Shown: positions 1 through 8,412 of the stretch, in pieces
How positions within the stretch are numbered: position 1 is the stretch's first letter
How the letters are laid out: the number at the start of each line of letters is the position of its first letter
Assembly: GCF_030929495.1 (NCBI RefSeq)
Contig: NZ_JAVFWN010000009.1
Coordinates: 62,001 to 126,000, forward strand
Length of the DNA: 64,000 bases
Direction of reading: 5' to 3'
DNA from: Nocardioides sp. LHD-245
GTDB lineage: Bacteria > Actinomycetota > Actinomycetes > Propionibacteriales > Nocardioidaceae
The notes under the pieces: generated by a model
The model's input: only the letters and a program-made list of their open reading frames with translations
Database searches by the model: none
What the model was told of the DNA's origin: nothing
Position numbers and translations under genes: made by a program

Positions 1-34
1 GGACCGCCACGGCCAGCGTCACCCGGGGCGTCAT
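1..34 (-). CDS. ABC transporter permease, N-terminal fragment
   Basis: Only the first 11 codons (MTPRVTLAVAV) lie in the window; the gene continues past the left edge. Its ATG overlaps the TGA of the ABC ATPase gene in a 4-bp ATGA, the usual arrangement for translationally coupled transporter genes. Its identity as the membrane component is inferred from this position, not from domains. Confidence 0.5.
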   Translation of the reverse strand, partial: MTPRVTLAVAV

Positions 35-756
35 ACCGCGTCCCCTCCGGCGACACCCTCCACGATCGCGAGGAAGGCGGACTCGATGTCGTCCGCGCCC
101 TGCGACCCCTTGATCTCGGCGGGCGTGCCGTGAGCGATGATCCGGCCCTCCCGCATCAGCAGCAGCGCATCGCAGCGCTCCGCCTCGTCCATCACGTGAC
201 TCGACACCAGGACGGCGGTGCCGGCATCGGCGATCCGGTGGAAGAGCGCCCACAGGTCGCGCCGCAGCACCGGGTCGAGGCCGACCGTCGGCTCGTCGAG
301 CACCAGCAGCGCGGGCGTGCCCAGCAGCGCTACGGCCAGCCCCACGCGCGAGCGCTGGCCGCCGCTGAGTCGTCCGGCCACCGCGTCGCGGTGACCGGTC
401 AGGTCCACCGCCGCCAGACTCTCCTCGGCCGCGGCGGGCGGCAGGCCCAGCACCCGCGCGAAGAAGCGCAGGTTCTCGAGGACCGTCAGGTCGTCGTACG
501 TGCTGGCGGACTGGGTCTGGTAGCCGACCCGGTCGCGCAGCGGCGCGCTGCCCGCCGGCTTCCCGAGCACGCTGACCGTGCCTGCGGCCACCCGCTGCAC
601 ACCGACGATGCTGCGCAGCAGCGTGGACTTGCCGCACCCGGACGGGCCGAGCAGTCCGGTCACGCCGGCGCCGACCACGACGTCGAGGCCGTCGAGCACC
701 GGCCGGCCGCCCCGGACGACCCGGAGCCCTTCGATCACCACGACCGAATTCATCAT
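31..756 (-). CDS. ABC transporter ATP-binding protein (exporter/drug-resistance type)
   Basis: A cytoplasmic ATPase of about 241 aa that would drive an ABC exporter. Visible motifs are Walker A (GPSGCGKST), the Q-loop region (GYQTQSAS), the signature LSGGQRSRVGLA and Walker B (LLVLDEPTVGLDP), followed by the H-loop SSH. The early region (MMNSVVVIEGLRV) is typical for this family. The reading frame is open further upstream, but that part is low-quality coding sequence, so the start is placed at one of two adjacent ATGs (756 or 753). A CATTAT -10-like box lies 7 nt upstream, suggesting a leaderless message. The permease follows with a 4-bp overlap, and the TetR gene just upstream may control it. 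Confidence 0.88.
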   Translation of the reverse strand: MMNSVVVIEGLRVVRGGRPVLDGLDVVVGAGVTGLLGPSGCGKSTLLRSIVGVQRVAAGTVSVLGKPAGSAPLRDRVGYQTQSASTYDDLTVLENLRFFARVLGLPPAAAEESLAAVDLTGHRDAVAGRLSGGQRSRVGLAVALLGTPALLVLDEPTVGLDPVLRRDLWALFHRIADAGTAVLVSSHVMDEAERCDALLLMREGRIIAHGTPAEIKGSQGADDIESAFLAIVEGVAGGDAV

Positions 757-765
757 GTGTTGAAT
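748..765. promoter_or_regulatory. Candidate TetR operator over the ABC gene start
   Basis: An imperfect palindrome, ATTCA-8 nt-TGAAT, covers the ABC ATPase start codons and the CATTAT -10-like box. A repressor bound here would block transcription. The neighbouring TetR gene makes this plausible but unproven. Confidence 0.3.
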
Positions 766-810
766 AATGCGCCTGGGCCGGCGGGTGCGCAACCCCCCGA
801 CCGGGCAAGC

Positions 811-894
811 AACACGCCGTCCACGCGTCATTGGAACGCTCAGATCGCCGCGATCCTGCTGATGACCGCCGGGCAGTCGGGTGGACGGCGTGTT
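811..894. repeat. 14-bp perfect inverted repeat flanking the TetR-ABC gap
   Basis: AACACGCCGTCCAC at 811-824 is exactly repeated in inverse orientation at 881-894, 56 nt apart. The right arm runs into the TetR stop codon. It could form a long hairpin in the TetR transcript or be a paired binding site; a G+C-rich stem without a T-run fits a weak terminator. Confidence 0.55.
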
Positions 895-1480
895 ACAGCG
901 GGCCGGCGAGGAAGCCGTCGAGCACCGGCGCGTACGCCGCCACCAGCGCGTCGGCGTCCATCGCGACGATCGCGTCGGCCCGGACGACATAGCGCAGCAC
1001 GATGACGCCGATCACCTGACTCGCGACCAGCTGCATCCGCCGCTCCGGCGCGTCGACCCCCAGCGCCTCGCCCAGCGGCACCAGGACGACCGGCAGGAAG
1101 CCCCCGCGGAACAGCGCGTCGCCGCCGGGCTCCATCAGCCGGCGCACCATCGCCAGCAACGCGGGCCGCACCGCCGGGTCGTCCCAGACGCCGATCAGCG
1201 CGCGCAGCAACCGCTCGCCGGCACCCTCCACCGGGCCGACCACCTGCTCGGCCAGCACGGCGCGCGGGTCGACGGGGAGCTCCAGGGCGGCGACGAACAG
1301 GTCGTCCTTCGCGCCGAAGTAGTGGTGCACCAGCGCCGGGTCCACCCCTGCGTCGCCGGCGACCGCGCGGATCGTCGTACCCGTGAAGCCCGCCTCCGCG
1401 AACCGCGCCCGGGCCGCCTCCAGGATCGCGGCGCGCGTGTCGGGCCTGCCGCGGCGCCGGCCCCGGACCGGGGCGGTCAT
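893..1480 (-). CDS. TetR family transcriptional regulator
   Basis: A DNA-binding repressor of 195 aa. The N-terminal helix-turn-helix is clear at residues 13-58 (RAAILEAARARFAEAGF, then TTIRAVAGDAGVDPALVHHYF), and the C-terminal two thirds form the variable ligand-binding part. Its ATG overlaps the stop of the upstream sugar-phosphate isomerase gene by 4 bp, so it is third in an operon behind ppx-like and isomerase genes. Its position just upstream of the ABC exporter genes on the same strand suggests it controls them. The ligand cannot be deduced. Confidence 0.92.
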   Translation of the reverse strand: MTAPVRGRRRGRPDTRAAILEAARARFAEAGFTGTTIRAVAGDAGVDPALVHHYFGAKDDLFVAALELPVDPRAVLAEQVVGPVEGAGERLLRALIGVWDDPAVRPALLAMVRRLMEPGGDALFRGGFLPVVLVPLGEALGVDAPERRMQLVASQVIGVIVLRYVVRADAIVAMDADALVAAYAPVLDGFLAGPL

Positions 1481-2304
1481 CCGCCGTCCCCGGCCGGCAC
1501 CACCGGTACGACGGCGAGGTGCTCGACCGCGAACTCCAGCGACGCGCGCAGGTCGGCCTCCCGCTCCTCACGCGTCGTGCAGCGCCGGGTGTTGATCTCC
1601 AGCACGACCTCGCCGGCGAAGCCGCCGGCGGCGAGGTGATGCAAGAACGCGTCGGCGCCGATCGTGCCACGGCCCGGGACGAGGTGCTCGTCCTTGGCGG
1701 AGTCGGTGCCGTCGGTCAGGTGGACATGGCGCAGCCGCGGGCCGAGCCGCTCGGCCATCGCGACCGGGTCGGACTGGGCGATCGCCGCGTGGGACAGGTC
1801 GATCGTGGTGTTCGCGTAGGGCTCCTCGGAGGGATCCCAACCGGGCAGGTACATCTCCATCCGGCGCCGCGAGGCCCGCCACGGGTACATGTTCTCGACG
1901 GCGAACGCGATCCCCGAGGACTCCTCCAACGCGGCGATCCCGTTGACGAAGTCGCGGGCGTACTCCTTCTGCCACCGGAACGGCGGGTGCACCACGACGA
2001 CCTCCGCACCGACGGCCCGCGCCATCGCGGCGGAGCGCTCGAGCTTGCCCCACGGCTCGACACCCCAGACCCGCTGGGTGAACAGCAGGCAGGGCGCGTG
2101 GATGGCGCTGATCGGGAGCTCGTGGTGCTCCGACAGTTGCCGGACGGCATCCACCTGCTGGGAGAGGGCGTCGATGCCGACCATCACCTCGACCGCCTCG
2201 TAGCCCACCGCGGCGGCGTACGCGAACGCGTGGGCCGTCGACTCCGGGTAGACCGAGCTCGTGGAGAGCCCGATCCGGGGACGGCCCGGAGCCCCGGTGG
2301 TCAT
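1477..2304 (-). CDS. Sugar phosphate isomerase/epimerase (TIM barrel, AP-endonuclease-2-like)
   Basis: A soluble 275-aa protein of the xylose isomerase-like TIM-barrel family. Typical metal-ligand stretches are visible in order: HPPF, ENMYPW, TIDLSHA, HVHLTDG and a late VLEINT. The substrate is unknown. The gene sits directly behind the Ppx/GppA gene (4-bp overlap), the same pairing known near the ppx-like gene Rv0496 in M. tuberculosis, and overlaps the TetR gene downstream by 4 bp. The whole trio is probably one transcript. Confidence 0.87.
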   Translation of the reverse strand: MTTGAPGRPRIGLSTSSVYPESTAHAFAYAAAVGYEAVEVMVGIDALSQQVDAVRQLSEHHELPISAIHAPCLLFTQRVWGVEPWGKLERSAAMARAVGAEVVVVHPPFRWQKEYARDFVNGIAALEESSGIAFAVENMYPWRASRRRMEMYLPGWDPSEEPYANTTIDLSHAAIAQSDPVAMAERLGPRLRHVHLTDGTDSAKDEHLVPGRGTIGADAFLHHLAAGGFAGEVVLEINTRRCTTREEREADLRASLEFAVEHLAVVPVVPAGDGG

Positions 2305-3239
2305 GACGGGTCGTTGACGCTGAGCTTGTCGATCCGCTCGAGGATCACGCCCTCACGCAGGGCCCACGGGCAGATCTCCAGCTCGGAGAGGTCGAAGATG
2401 TCCATGCACGCCTCGGCCACCAGCGCGCCCGGCACGATCTGGTGCGCGCGGTCCGAGGAGACGCCCGGCAGCGCGGCCATCTCCTCGGGCGTCATCGCGA
2501 CGAGCTTGGGGATCCACTGGCGCAGCTCGGCCAACGGCAGCGTCCGCGCCACCAGCGGCCCGTCGCCGGACGGCGCCGCGCCGCAGATCCGGGCCAGGGA
2601 GCGGAAGGTCTTCGAGGTGGCAGACGCGCGGTGGGTCGTGCCGGCGCGCAGCAGGTGGCCCGCGTCGCGGGCGATGTCGGCCCGGATCCGGCGCCGGATC
2701 TGGCGCAGCTGGTCCTCGTCGGGCTGCGCCGCGAACTCCGCCCGGGCCAGCCGGGCCGCGCCCAGCGGCAGCGACCACGCAACATCGGGCCGCTCGTCGG
2801 ATCCCGCGGCGATCTCCAGCGAGCCGCCGCCGATGTCGAAGACCGCCAGCCGGCCGGCGGACCAGCCGAACCACCGTCGTACGGCGAGGAAGGTCAGCCG
2901 CGCCTCGTCCTCGCCCGGCAGCACCGCGATCCGGACGCCGGTCTGGGCCTCCACGTGGGCCAGCACCGCCTCGGAGTTGCCCGCGTCGCGGACCGCGGAG
3001 GTGGCGAACGGGAGCATCTCTTCGCAGCCCTTCTCCTCGGCCACGACGAGCGCCTGGGCCGTGAACGCCGTCAGGGCCGCGATGCCGGTGGGCGACACGT
3101 CGCCGTTCGCGTCGAGGTGCTCGGCGAGACGGAGCGGCTCCTTGTAGGAGTACGCCGGCAGCGGCGCCGCACCACCGTGGGCGTCGACCACCAGGAGGTG
3201 GCCGGTGTTCGAGCCGATGTCGAGCACACCCAGACGCAT
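2301..3239 (-). CDS. Ppx/GppA family exopolyphosphatase / pppGpp phosphohydrolase
   Basis: A 312-aa protein of the actin-like ASKHA phosphatase fold. The first nucleotide-binding loop ([16 protein letters not shown]) and the second ([11 protein letters not shown]) are both present, and the length is typical of short actinobacterial members. These remove phosphate from polyphosphate and/or pppGpp; which one cannot be read from the sequence. It is the first gene of a three-gene operon. The start is supported by a leaderless promoter (TACCGT, 6 nt, ATG). Confidence 0.88.
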   Translation of the reverse strand: MRLGVLDIGSNTGHLLVVDAHGGAAPLPAYSYKEPLRLAEHLDANGDVSPTGIAALTAFTAQALVVAEEKGCEEMLPFATSAVRDAGNSEAVLAHVEAQTGVRIAVLPGEDEARLTFLAVRRWFGWSAGRLAVFDIGGGSLEIAAGSDERPDVAWSLPLGAARLARAEFAAQPDEDQLRQIRRRIRADIARDAGHLLRAGTTHRASATSKTFRSLARICGAAPSGDGPLVARTLPLAELRQWIPKLVAMTPEEMAALPGVSSDRAHQIVPGALVAEACMDIFDLSELEICPWALREGVILERIDKLSVNDPS

Positions 3240-3245
3240 ACGTCC

Positions 3246-3251
3246 ACGGTA
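3246..3251 (-). promoter_or_regulatory. -10 element, leaderless start of the Ppx/GppA gene
   Basis: TACCGT followed by 6 nt and the ATG at 3239. This spacing puts the transcription start at or next to the start codon. Confidence 0.5.
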
Positions 3252-3284
3252 CTAGCCGCCGCCCGCCCACCCGACGGCCTGAAC

Positions 3285-3290
3285 TAGATT
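3285..3290 (+). promoter_or_regulatory. -10 element, leaderless start of the Cys-rich protein gene
   Basis: TAGATT followed by 6 nt and the GTG at 3297, with no Shine-Dalgarno sequence. It is divergent from the Ppx/GppA promoter within the same 57-bp gap. Confidence 0.5.
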
Positions 3291-3296
3291 TGAGCA

Positions 3297-4058
3297 GTGC
3301 CCGAGGTCTCGCTCGACTTCCCCCGTGCGTGGGTGGAGTTCACCAATCCGGCCGACGAGTCCGAGGTCCTCAAGTGCGACCTCACCTGGCTCACGTCGTC
3401 CTTCACCTGCATCTTCGGCAGCGGCTGCGCCGGGATCTACGCCGACTCGCCCGACGTGGGCTGCTGCACGCTCGGCGCCCACTTCGCCGACAAGGACGAC
3501 GAGAAGCGGGTCAAGGCCTTCGTCGAGCAGCTGACACCCGAGCACTGGCAGGCCCATCCCGGCCGCCCGGTCAAGCGCAAGGACTGGGTCGAGAAGGACG
3601 AGGACGGCGAGCGGAAGACCCGGATGCACGAGGTCGACGGCCAGCGATCGTGCGTGTTCTCCAACCGCCCCGGCTTCGCCGGCGGCGCCGGCTGCGCCCT
3701 GCACGGCCTGGCGCTCCAGCTCGGGCGCAACCCGCTGGAGACCAAGCCGGACGTGTGCTGGCAGCTCCCCATCCGGCGTACCTTCCGCGAGGTCGAGCGG
3801 ATGGACGGGACGTCGTACGTCGAGGTGACCATCACCGAGTACGACCGCCGTGGCTGGGGCCCGGGCGGCCACGACCTCGACTGGTACTGCTCCGGCAACA
3901 CCGAGGCCCACGTGGGCGTCGAGCCGGTCTACGTCACCAACGAGGCCGAGTTGGTGGCCCTCATGGGCCAGGAGGCGTACGACGAGCTGGTGCGCCACTG
4001 CGAGGCCCATCTGCGCTCCCGGTCGGCCCTGGCTCTGCACCCCGCCGATCCTCGCTGA
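3297..4058 (+). CDS. Conserved actinobacterial cysteine-rich protein, function unknown
   Basis: A 253-aa soluble protein without a signal peptide or membrane segment. Cysteines are clustered near the N-terminus (one before [10 protein letters not shown], then GSGCAG, then GCC), with later ones in [17 protein letters not shown] and WYCSGN. This spacing suggests a bound metal or iron-sulfur cluster, but no catalytic motif is recognised. Similar proteins with the opening [14 protein letters not shown] are widespread in actinobacteria as uncharacterised proteins. A GTG start is chosen because a leaderless -10 box lies just before it. It is monocistronic, followed by a long inverted repeat. Confidence 0.8.
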   Translation: MPEVSLDFPRAWVEFTNPADESEVLKCDLTWLTSSFTCIFGSGCAGIYADSPDVGCCTLGAHFADKDDEKRVKAFVEQLTPEHWQAHPGRPVKRKDWVEKDEDGERKTRMHEVDGQRSCVFSNRPGFAGGAGCALHGLALQLGRNPLETKPDVCWQLPIRRTFREVERMDGTSYVEVTITEYDRRGWGPGGHDLDWYCSGNTEAHVGVEPVYVTNEAELVALMGQEAYDELVRHCEAHLRSRSALALHPADPR

Positions 4059-4059
4059 C

Positions 4060-4147
4060 GTTTCATCACGTGAGGTAGGCCAAGCGGAGCTTCTGCAGTG
4101 GAGCTCGGCCACAGAAGCGCGAATTCGCCTACCTCACGTGATGAAAC
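4060..4147. repeat. Nested inverted repeat element A (homologous to that at 32.1 kb)
   Basis: Outer arms of 21 bp (4060-4080 and 4127-4147) are perfect complements beginning GTTTCATCACG. Inside lies a second hairpin (GCTTCTG at 4089-4095 and CAGAAGC at 4112-4118) around the core GGAGCTC. Outer arm ends and inner core are shared with the element at 32091-32183, which makes this a dispersed repeat family. It lies between two co-directional genes. Confidence 0.8.
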
Positions 4148-4240
4148 CGCGCCCCCGGCACCCCACCACCCACGTCTCGACGTCAAGAGACAGCGACCCC
4201 GATTCGTCGGACCCGTCGGGGCATGCTCAGAATGTCTGGC

Positions 4241-4879
4241 ATGCACCTGGATCATCTCTCCTATGCCGCCGGCCCCGACGGACTCGCGAGCACGGCAGCT
4301 CGCCTGGGTGCGGCGATCGGGAGGGAGTTCGTCGACGGCGGAGTCCACCCCCGCTTCGGCACCCGCAACATGATCCTGCCGCTCACCGACGGCACCTACC
4401 TCGAGGTCGTCGAGGCGCTCGACCACCCGGCGTCCGACAAGGCGCCCTTCGGCCAGGCCGTCAAGGCGCGCTCGGCCCTGGGCGGTGGCTGGCTCGGCTG
4501 GGCCGTGGCCGTCCCGGACATCGCGGTCGTCGAGGAGCGCCTGGGCCGCTCGGCCGTTCCCGGGTCGCGGCACCGCCCCGACGGCACCGAGCTGCGCTGG
4601 AAGCAGATCGGCATCAACGGCCTCATCGCCGACCCGCAGCTGCCGTTCTTCCTGCAGTGGGACATCCCGTCCGACCTGCACCCCTCGACGGGTGCCGACG
4701 GCACCGTGTCGCTGGCGGGCATCGAGATCGCGGGTGACCCGCAGCGGGTCAGCGAGTGGCTCGGCGAGACCGTCGAGGCGCCGCTGGAGGACGTCAAGGT
4801 CGAGTGGGTCGCCCCGCACGGCACGCCCGGCATCCTCGCCGCGCAGGTCCTCACGCCCGGCGGCGTCGTCCGCATCTGA
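4241..4879 (+). CDS. VOC/glyoxalase-like superfamily protein
   Basis: A 212-aa protein of the vicinal-oxygen-chelate fold: MHLDHLSYA opens the first beta-alpha module with a His in the usual metal position, followed by TYLEVVEAL and a second module with VPDIAVVEERLG. It belongs to the glyoxalase_3-like group that is often annotated only as VOC protein; the substrate is unknown. The start is set at 4241 because CAGAAT lies 7 nt upstream as a leaderless -10 box. An in-frame ATG at 4223 is the alternative. The methyltransferase gene follows 8 nt after the stop. Confidence 0.85.
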   Translation: MHLDHLSYAAGPDGLASTAARLGAAIGREFVDGGVHPRFGTRNMILPLTDGTYLEVVEALDHPASDKAPFGQAVKARSALGGGWLGWAVAVPDIAVVEERLGRSAVPGSRHRPDGTELRWKQIGINGLIADPQLPFFLQWDIPSDLHPSTGADGTVSLAGIEIAGDPQRVSEWLGETVEAPLEDVKVEWVAPHGTPGILAAQVLTPGGVVRI

Positions 4880-4887
4880 CCCTGCCG

Positions 4888-5589
4888 ATGCAGCCCCGGG
4901 GCACGATCCCGAGCCCCAACATCTGGAACCACACGACGACCTACGAGCTCGAGAACCGCGCCGCCGACCCCGACGGCCGGCTCTGGGCCGCGATGGCGGG
5001 GCGCGCGGACTGGGACGACCGGGTCGTGCTCGACCTGGGCTGCGGCACCGGCTTCCACCTCCCGCGGTTCGCCGAGACGGCGGCGCGCGTCATCGGCGTC
5101 GAGCCCCACGCCGGCCTCGCCAAGCTCGCGGCGCGACGGCTGCGTGTCCGCGAGGTCACCCACGCCGAGGTGCTGCGCGGCACGGCCCAGGAGATCCCGC
5201 TGCCGGACGCGTCCGTCGACGTCGTACATGCCCGATGGGCCTACTTCTTCGGCCGCGGCAGCGAGCCCGGCCTGGCGGAGCTGGACCGCGTCGTACGCCG
5301 GGGCGGCGTCGCGTTGGTCATCGACAACGACGGCTCACGGTCCACCTTCGGCGGCTGGTTCCGCCGCGGCTACCCCCACCTCGATCCGCCCGAGGAGACC
5401 GAGCGGTTCTGGAGCATGCGCGGCTGGACGCTGGACCGGGTGGACATGGGCTGGCGGTTCACGTCCCGCGCGGACCTGGAGGCCGTCGTACGCATCGAGT
5501 TCGCCCGCGAGGTCGCCGACGAGCTCCTCCGCGGGCACCACGGGCTCGAGGTCGACTATGCGGTCAATCTCTGGTCGAAGACCTTCTGA
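4888..5589 (+). CDS. Class I SAM-dependent methyltransferase
   Basis: A 233-aa cytoplasmic methyltransferase. The SAM-binding motif I is VLDLGCGTGFHL, followed by the acidic motif II (VIGVEPH) and a motif IV region (VDVVHARWAYFFGRG) of methyltransferase-11 type. The target molecule is unknown. It starts at ATG 4888, 8 nt behind the VOC gene, so the two are probably co-transcribed. Reading frames extending upstream overlap the VOC gene and are not credible. Confidence 0.88.
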   Translation: MQPRGTIPSPNIWNHTTTYELENRAADPDGRLWAAMAGRADWDDRVVLDLGCGTGFHLPRFAETAARVIGVEPHAGLAKLAARRLRVREVTHAEVLRGTAQEIPLPDASVDVVHARWAYFFGRGSEPGLAELDRVVRRGGVALVIDNDGSRSTFGGWFRRGYPHLDPPEETERFWSMRGWTLDRVDMGWRFTSRADLEAVVRIEFAREVADELLRGHHGLEVDYAVNLWSKTF

Positions 5590-5699
5590 GTCGTTCTGGC
5601 CGAGCGTGTCGCCCGATCGAGGACACCGCACGGACCTCGCTGCGCTCGACCCGCGGGCGCCCTCGATGCGCTACGCGCGGGACGCCACACTGCCGGCCG

Positions 5700-6734
5700 T
5701 CAACGCGTGCTCGACGACCTGACCTCGAGGCTGGGCTGGAGCAGCACGCCGTTGACGGCCGCATGGCCGGGGGCCAGCAGGGTCCGCAGCGCCGCGACGA
5801 GATGGACCGCGACCTCCTCCAGCGGCTGCCGCACCGACGACAGGCCCATCACCTGCGCGACCTGTGAGTCGTCGAAGCCCACGACCGCGACATCGCGTCC
5901 CGGCTCCAGGCCGCGATCGGACAGGGCCCCGAGCACTCCGACCGCGAGCGTGTCGGACGCGCAGACGAAGGCCGTCGGCGAGCTCGACTCGAGCAGCGAC
6001 GCCGCGGCGCGACCGCCGGCGAGCACGCTGTCCTCGACGGCGGCCTCGAGGCCCGCCGTCGGCAGTTCCAGGGCGGCCATGGCGCGGTGCCAGCCCGCCC
6101 GCCGGTCCTCGCCGATCCGCGAGCCCGGCTGCCAGCCCAGCCACGCGATCCGCTCGTGGCCCTGGCCGCGCAGATGCTCGGTGGCCGCCGCGACGCCGGC
6201 GGCGCCGTCGACGTCCACCCACGGGTGGCTCGCCGCCGGGTCGTCCCACGGCCGCCCGAACGCCACGAACGGCGCCCGCCGCCGGGCCAGCCCGATCGTC
6301 TGCGGGTTGCCGAGATAGGTGTCGGTCACGACGAACGCGTCGACGGCCGTCGAGCGGAGCAGGTCGTCGTAGCCGCCGAGCGGGTCGGGCCGCTCCCCCT
6401 CCGCCACACGGCCGCCCGAGAACAGCAGCACGTGGTAGCCGGCCTCGCGCGACGCCTCGACGAGCGCATGCACGAACCGGTCCATCGCCATGTTCGCGGT
6501 GAATTCCTGGGGCGGGCCCAGGCGCAGGCCGACCAGGTGCGAGGAGCGGGTCCGCAGGTGCCGGGCCGCCTGGTTGGGCGTGTAGTCGAGATGCTCGATG
6601 GCCTCCTGGACCCGGGCCAGGGTGTCGGGCCGCAGCAGGTCCGGGTTGTTGACCGCGTTGGACACCGTCTGCCGGGAGACACCCGCCCGTTCGGCGACGT
6701 CGGCGAGGGTGGCCGGCGGCCGGGGGACGTCCAT
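5700..6734 (-). CDS. LacI family transcriptional regulator
   Basis: A 344-aa repressor with an N-terminal LacI helix-turn-helix and hinge (TLADVAERAGVSRQTVSNAVNN, later YTPNQAARHLRT) and a periplasmic-binding-protein-like sensor domain (e.g. DAFVVTDTYLG, AFVCASDTLAVGVL, VVGFDDSQVAQ). Such proteins usually sense a sugar or nucleoside. No sugar transport or catabolic genes adjoin it, so the effector and regulon are unknown. It converges with the methyltransferase gene; the 110-bp gap between them holds no recognised feature. Confidence 0.92.
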   Translation of the reverse strand: MDVPRPPATLADVAERAGVSRQTVSNAVNNPDLLRPDTLARVQEAIEHLDYTPNQAARHLRTRSSHLVGLRLGPPQEFTANMAMDRFVHALVEASREAGYHVLLFSGGRVAEGERPDPLGGYDDLLRSTAVDAFVVTDTYLGNPQTIGLARRRAPFVAFGRPWDDPAASHPWVDVDGAAGVAAATEHLRGQGHERIAWLGWQPGSRIGEDRRAGWHRAMAALELPTAGLEAAVEDSVLAGGRAAASLLESSSPTAFVCASDTLAVGVLGALSDRGLEPGRDVAVVGFDDSQVAQVMGLSSVRQPLEEVAVHLVAALRTLLAPGHAAVNGVLLQPSLEVRSSSTR

Positions 6735-6814
6735 CGCCCGATTCTCCCATGTCGGGCTCCACCGTCATTTCCACGGTCGCCGCGCGCCGGGAGCCTTGTG
6801 TCGGCCCGCTGGCC

Positions 6815-6820
6815 TACTGT
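6815..6820 (+). promoter_or_regulatory. -10 element, leaderless start of radA
   Basis: TACTGT followed by 6 nt and the radA ATG at 6827. It supports that ATG over in-frame codons further upstream. Confidence 0.5.
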
Positions 6821-6826
6821 CGTGCC

Positions 6827-8257
6827 ATGGCTGGTTCGAAAACACGTTCGACCTATCGGTGCGGCGAGTGCGGCTGGTCGACCGCGCGCTGGGTCGGCCG
6901 CTGCGGCGAGTGTCAGGCCTGGGGCTCGGTGTCCGAGGTGGCGGTCACAAGCGCCGGGCCGTCGCGGCGCACCAGCGCCGCGCCGGTGACCCAGGCCGCG
7001 GTGCCCATCGGGCAGGTGTCGGCCGAGCGCGCCGTCCATCACCGCTCGGGCGTGCCCGAGCTCGACCGGGTCCTCGGCGGCGGCCTGGTGCCCGGCGCCG
7101 CCGTGCTGCTCGCCGGCGAGCCCGGTGTCGGCAAGTCGACCCTGCTGCTCGAGGTGGCCGCCCGCACCGCCGCCGCCCACCAGCGCACGCTCTACGTCAC
7201 CGGCGAGGAGTCGGCCGCCCAGGTCCGGCTGCGCGCCGACCGCACCGGTGGCATCCACGACCAGCTCTACCTCGCCGCCGAGACCGACCTGGGCGCCGTC
7301 CTCACCCACATCGAGCAGGTCCGCCCGACCACCGTCGTCATCGACTCCGTGCAGACCATCAGCGCCTCCGGCGTCGACGGCGTGCCCGGCGGGGTCACCC
7401 AGGTCAAGGAGGTCGCGCAGGCGCTGGTGCGGATGGCCAAGAGCCGCGACATCACCGTGGTGATGATCGGCCACGTCACCAAGGACGGCACGATCGCCGG
7501 GCCCCGGGTGCTGGAGCACCTCGTCGACGTCGTGCTCCACTTCGAGGGCGAGCGCAACTCCCGGTTCCGGATGCTGCGGGCGGTCAAGAACCGGTTCGGC
7601 CCGGTCGACGAGGTCGGCTGCTTCGACCTCGGTCCCGACGGCATCCGCACCGTCGAGGACCCGACCGGGATCTTCGTCGAGCGTCACCACGGCCGGGTCC
7701 CGGGCACCTGTGTGGCGGTCTCCATGGAGGGCCGGCGCCCGCTGCTGGCCGAGGTGCAGGGACTGGTCACCCTCTCCCCCGCCGAGCGTCCGCGCCGCAC
7801 GACGTCGGGCATCGACGGCTCCCGGCTCGCGATGGTCCTCGCCGTTCTCCAGCAGCACTGCGGCATCCGGCTCCACCAGCACGACGTGTTCGCCTCCACC
7901 GTCGGCGGCGCCCGGCTCAGCGACCCCGGGGCCGATCTGGCGCTGGCCGTCGCCCTCGCCTCGGCCCACTTCGTCAGCGCCCCACCGGCCGGCGTGGTCG
8001 CTCTCGGCGAGATCGGGCTGTCCGGCGAGCTGCGCCGGGTCCGCGACCTTCCTCAGCGACTCGCCGAGGCGGCCCGGCTGGGCTTCGCGTTGGCCGTGGT
8101 CCCCGCCGACCCGGGCACCGCGCAGGGCGTGCGACGCACGGGGAGCGAGCGGACCGTCGACGGGATGCGGGTGATCGAGGTGCCCGACGTCGGCACCGCC
8201 CTGCGGGCGCTGCACCTCGACCAGCGGACCAAGCACGCGCTGGAGGTGGTCGAGTAG
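6827..8257 (+). CDS. radA: DNA repair protein RadA
   Basis: A RecA-like ATPase of 476 aa that promotes branch migration during homologous recombination. It shows the C4 zinc finger (C12, C15, C26, C29), Walker A (GEPGVGKST near residue 96), the RadA-specific KNRFG motif near residue 254, and a C-terminal Lon-protease-like domain (LALAVALASAHF...GEIGLSGELRRV). The start is confirmed by the zinc finger position and the leaderless promoter. The radA-disA order is conserved in many Gram-positive bacteria, and RadA is known to affect DisA activity in some of them. Confidence 0.97.
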   Translation: MAGSKTRSTYRCGECGWSTARWVGRCGECQAWGSVSEVAVTSAGPSRRTSAAPVTQAAVPIGQVSAERAVHHRSGVPELDRVLGGGLVPGAAVLLAGEPGVGKSTLLLEVAARTAAAHQRTLYVTGEESAAQVRLRADRTGGIHDQLYLAAETDLGAVLTHIEQVRPTTVVIDSVQTISASGVDGVPGGVTQVKEVAQALVRMAKSRDITVVMIGHVTKDGTIAGPRVLEHLVDVVLHFEGERNSRFRMLRAVKNRFGPVDEVGCFDLGPDGIRTVEDPTGIFVERHHGRVPGTCVAVSMEGRRPLLAEVQGLVTLSPAERPRRTTSGIDGSRLAMVLAVLQQHCGIRLHQHDVFASTVGGARLSDPGADLALAVALASAHFVSAPPAGVVALGEIGLSGELRRVRDLPQRLAEAARLGFALAVVPADPGTAQGVRRTGSERTVDGMRVIEVPDVGTALRALHLDQRTKHALEVVE

Positions 8258-8260
8258 GAC

Positions 8261-8293
8261 GCTCCTTCAGTAGACGGCGCCTGCTGACGGAGC
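8261..8293 (+). terminator. Hairpin after radA, likely terminator
   Basis: GCTCCTTCAGTAG (8261-8273) pairs with CTGCTGACGGAGC (8281-8293) with one mismatch and a 7-nt loop. It lies just behind the radA stop and has no T-run, as is common in GC-rich genomes. Confidence 0.5.
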
Positions 8294-8366
8294 CTCCACA
8301 ACAGGTCACATCTCGACGGGATCGCCCGCCGGCGAATATCCAGGCATGAGGCACGTCCCACGCGGA

Positions 8367-8372
8367 TAGGCT
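8367..8372 (+). promoter_or_regulatory. -10 element of disA
   Basis: TAGGCT lies about 40 nt before the disA GTG. A Shine-Dalgarno-like GGGAG 9 nt before the GTG means this transcript has a leader. No convincing -35 box is visible. Confidence 0.35.
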
Positions 8373-8412
8373 TCACCCCGTCCGGACAGCACACGAGCAG
8401 GGAGCACCACCA

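Noticed and set aside
5590..5699. A terminator or repeat between the methyltransferase and LacI genes
   Set aside because: Some GC-rich self-complementary words are present, but no stem comparable to the other gaps could be drawn.
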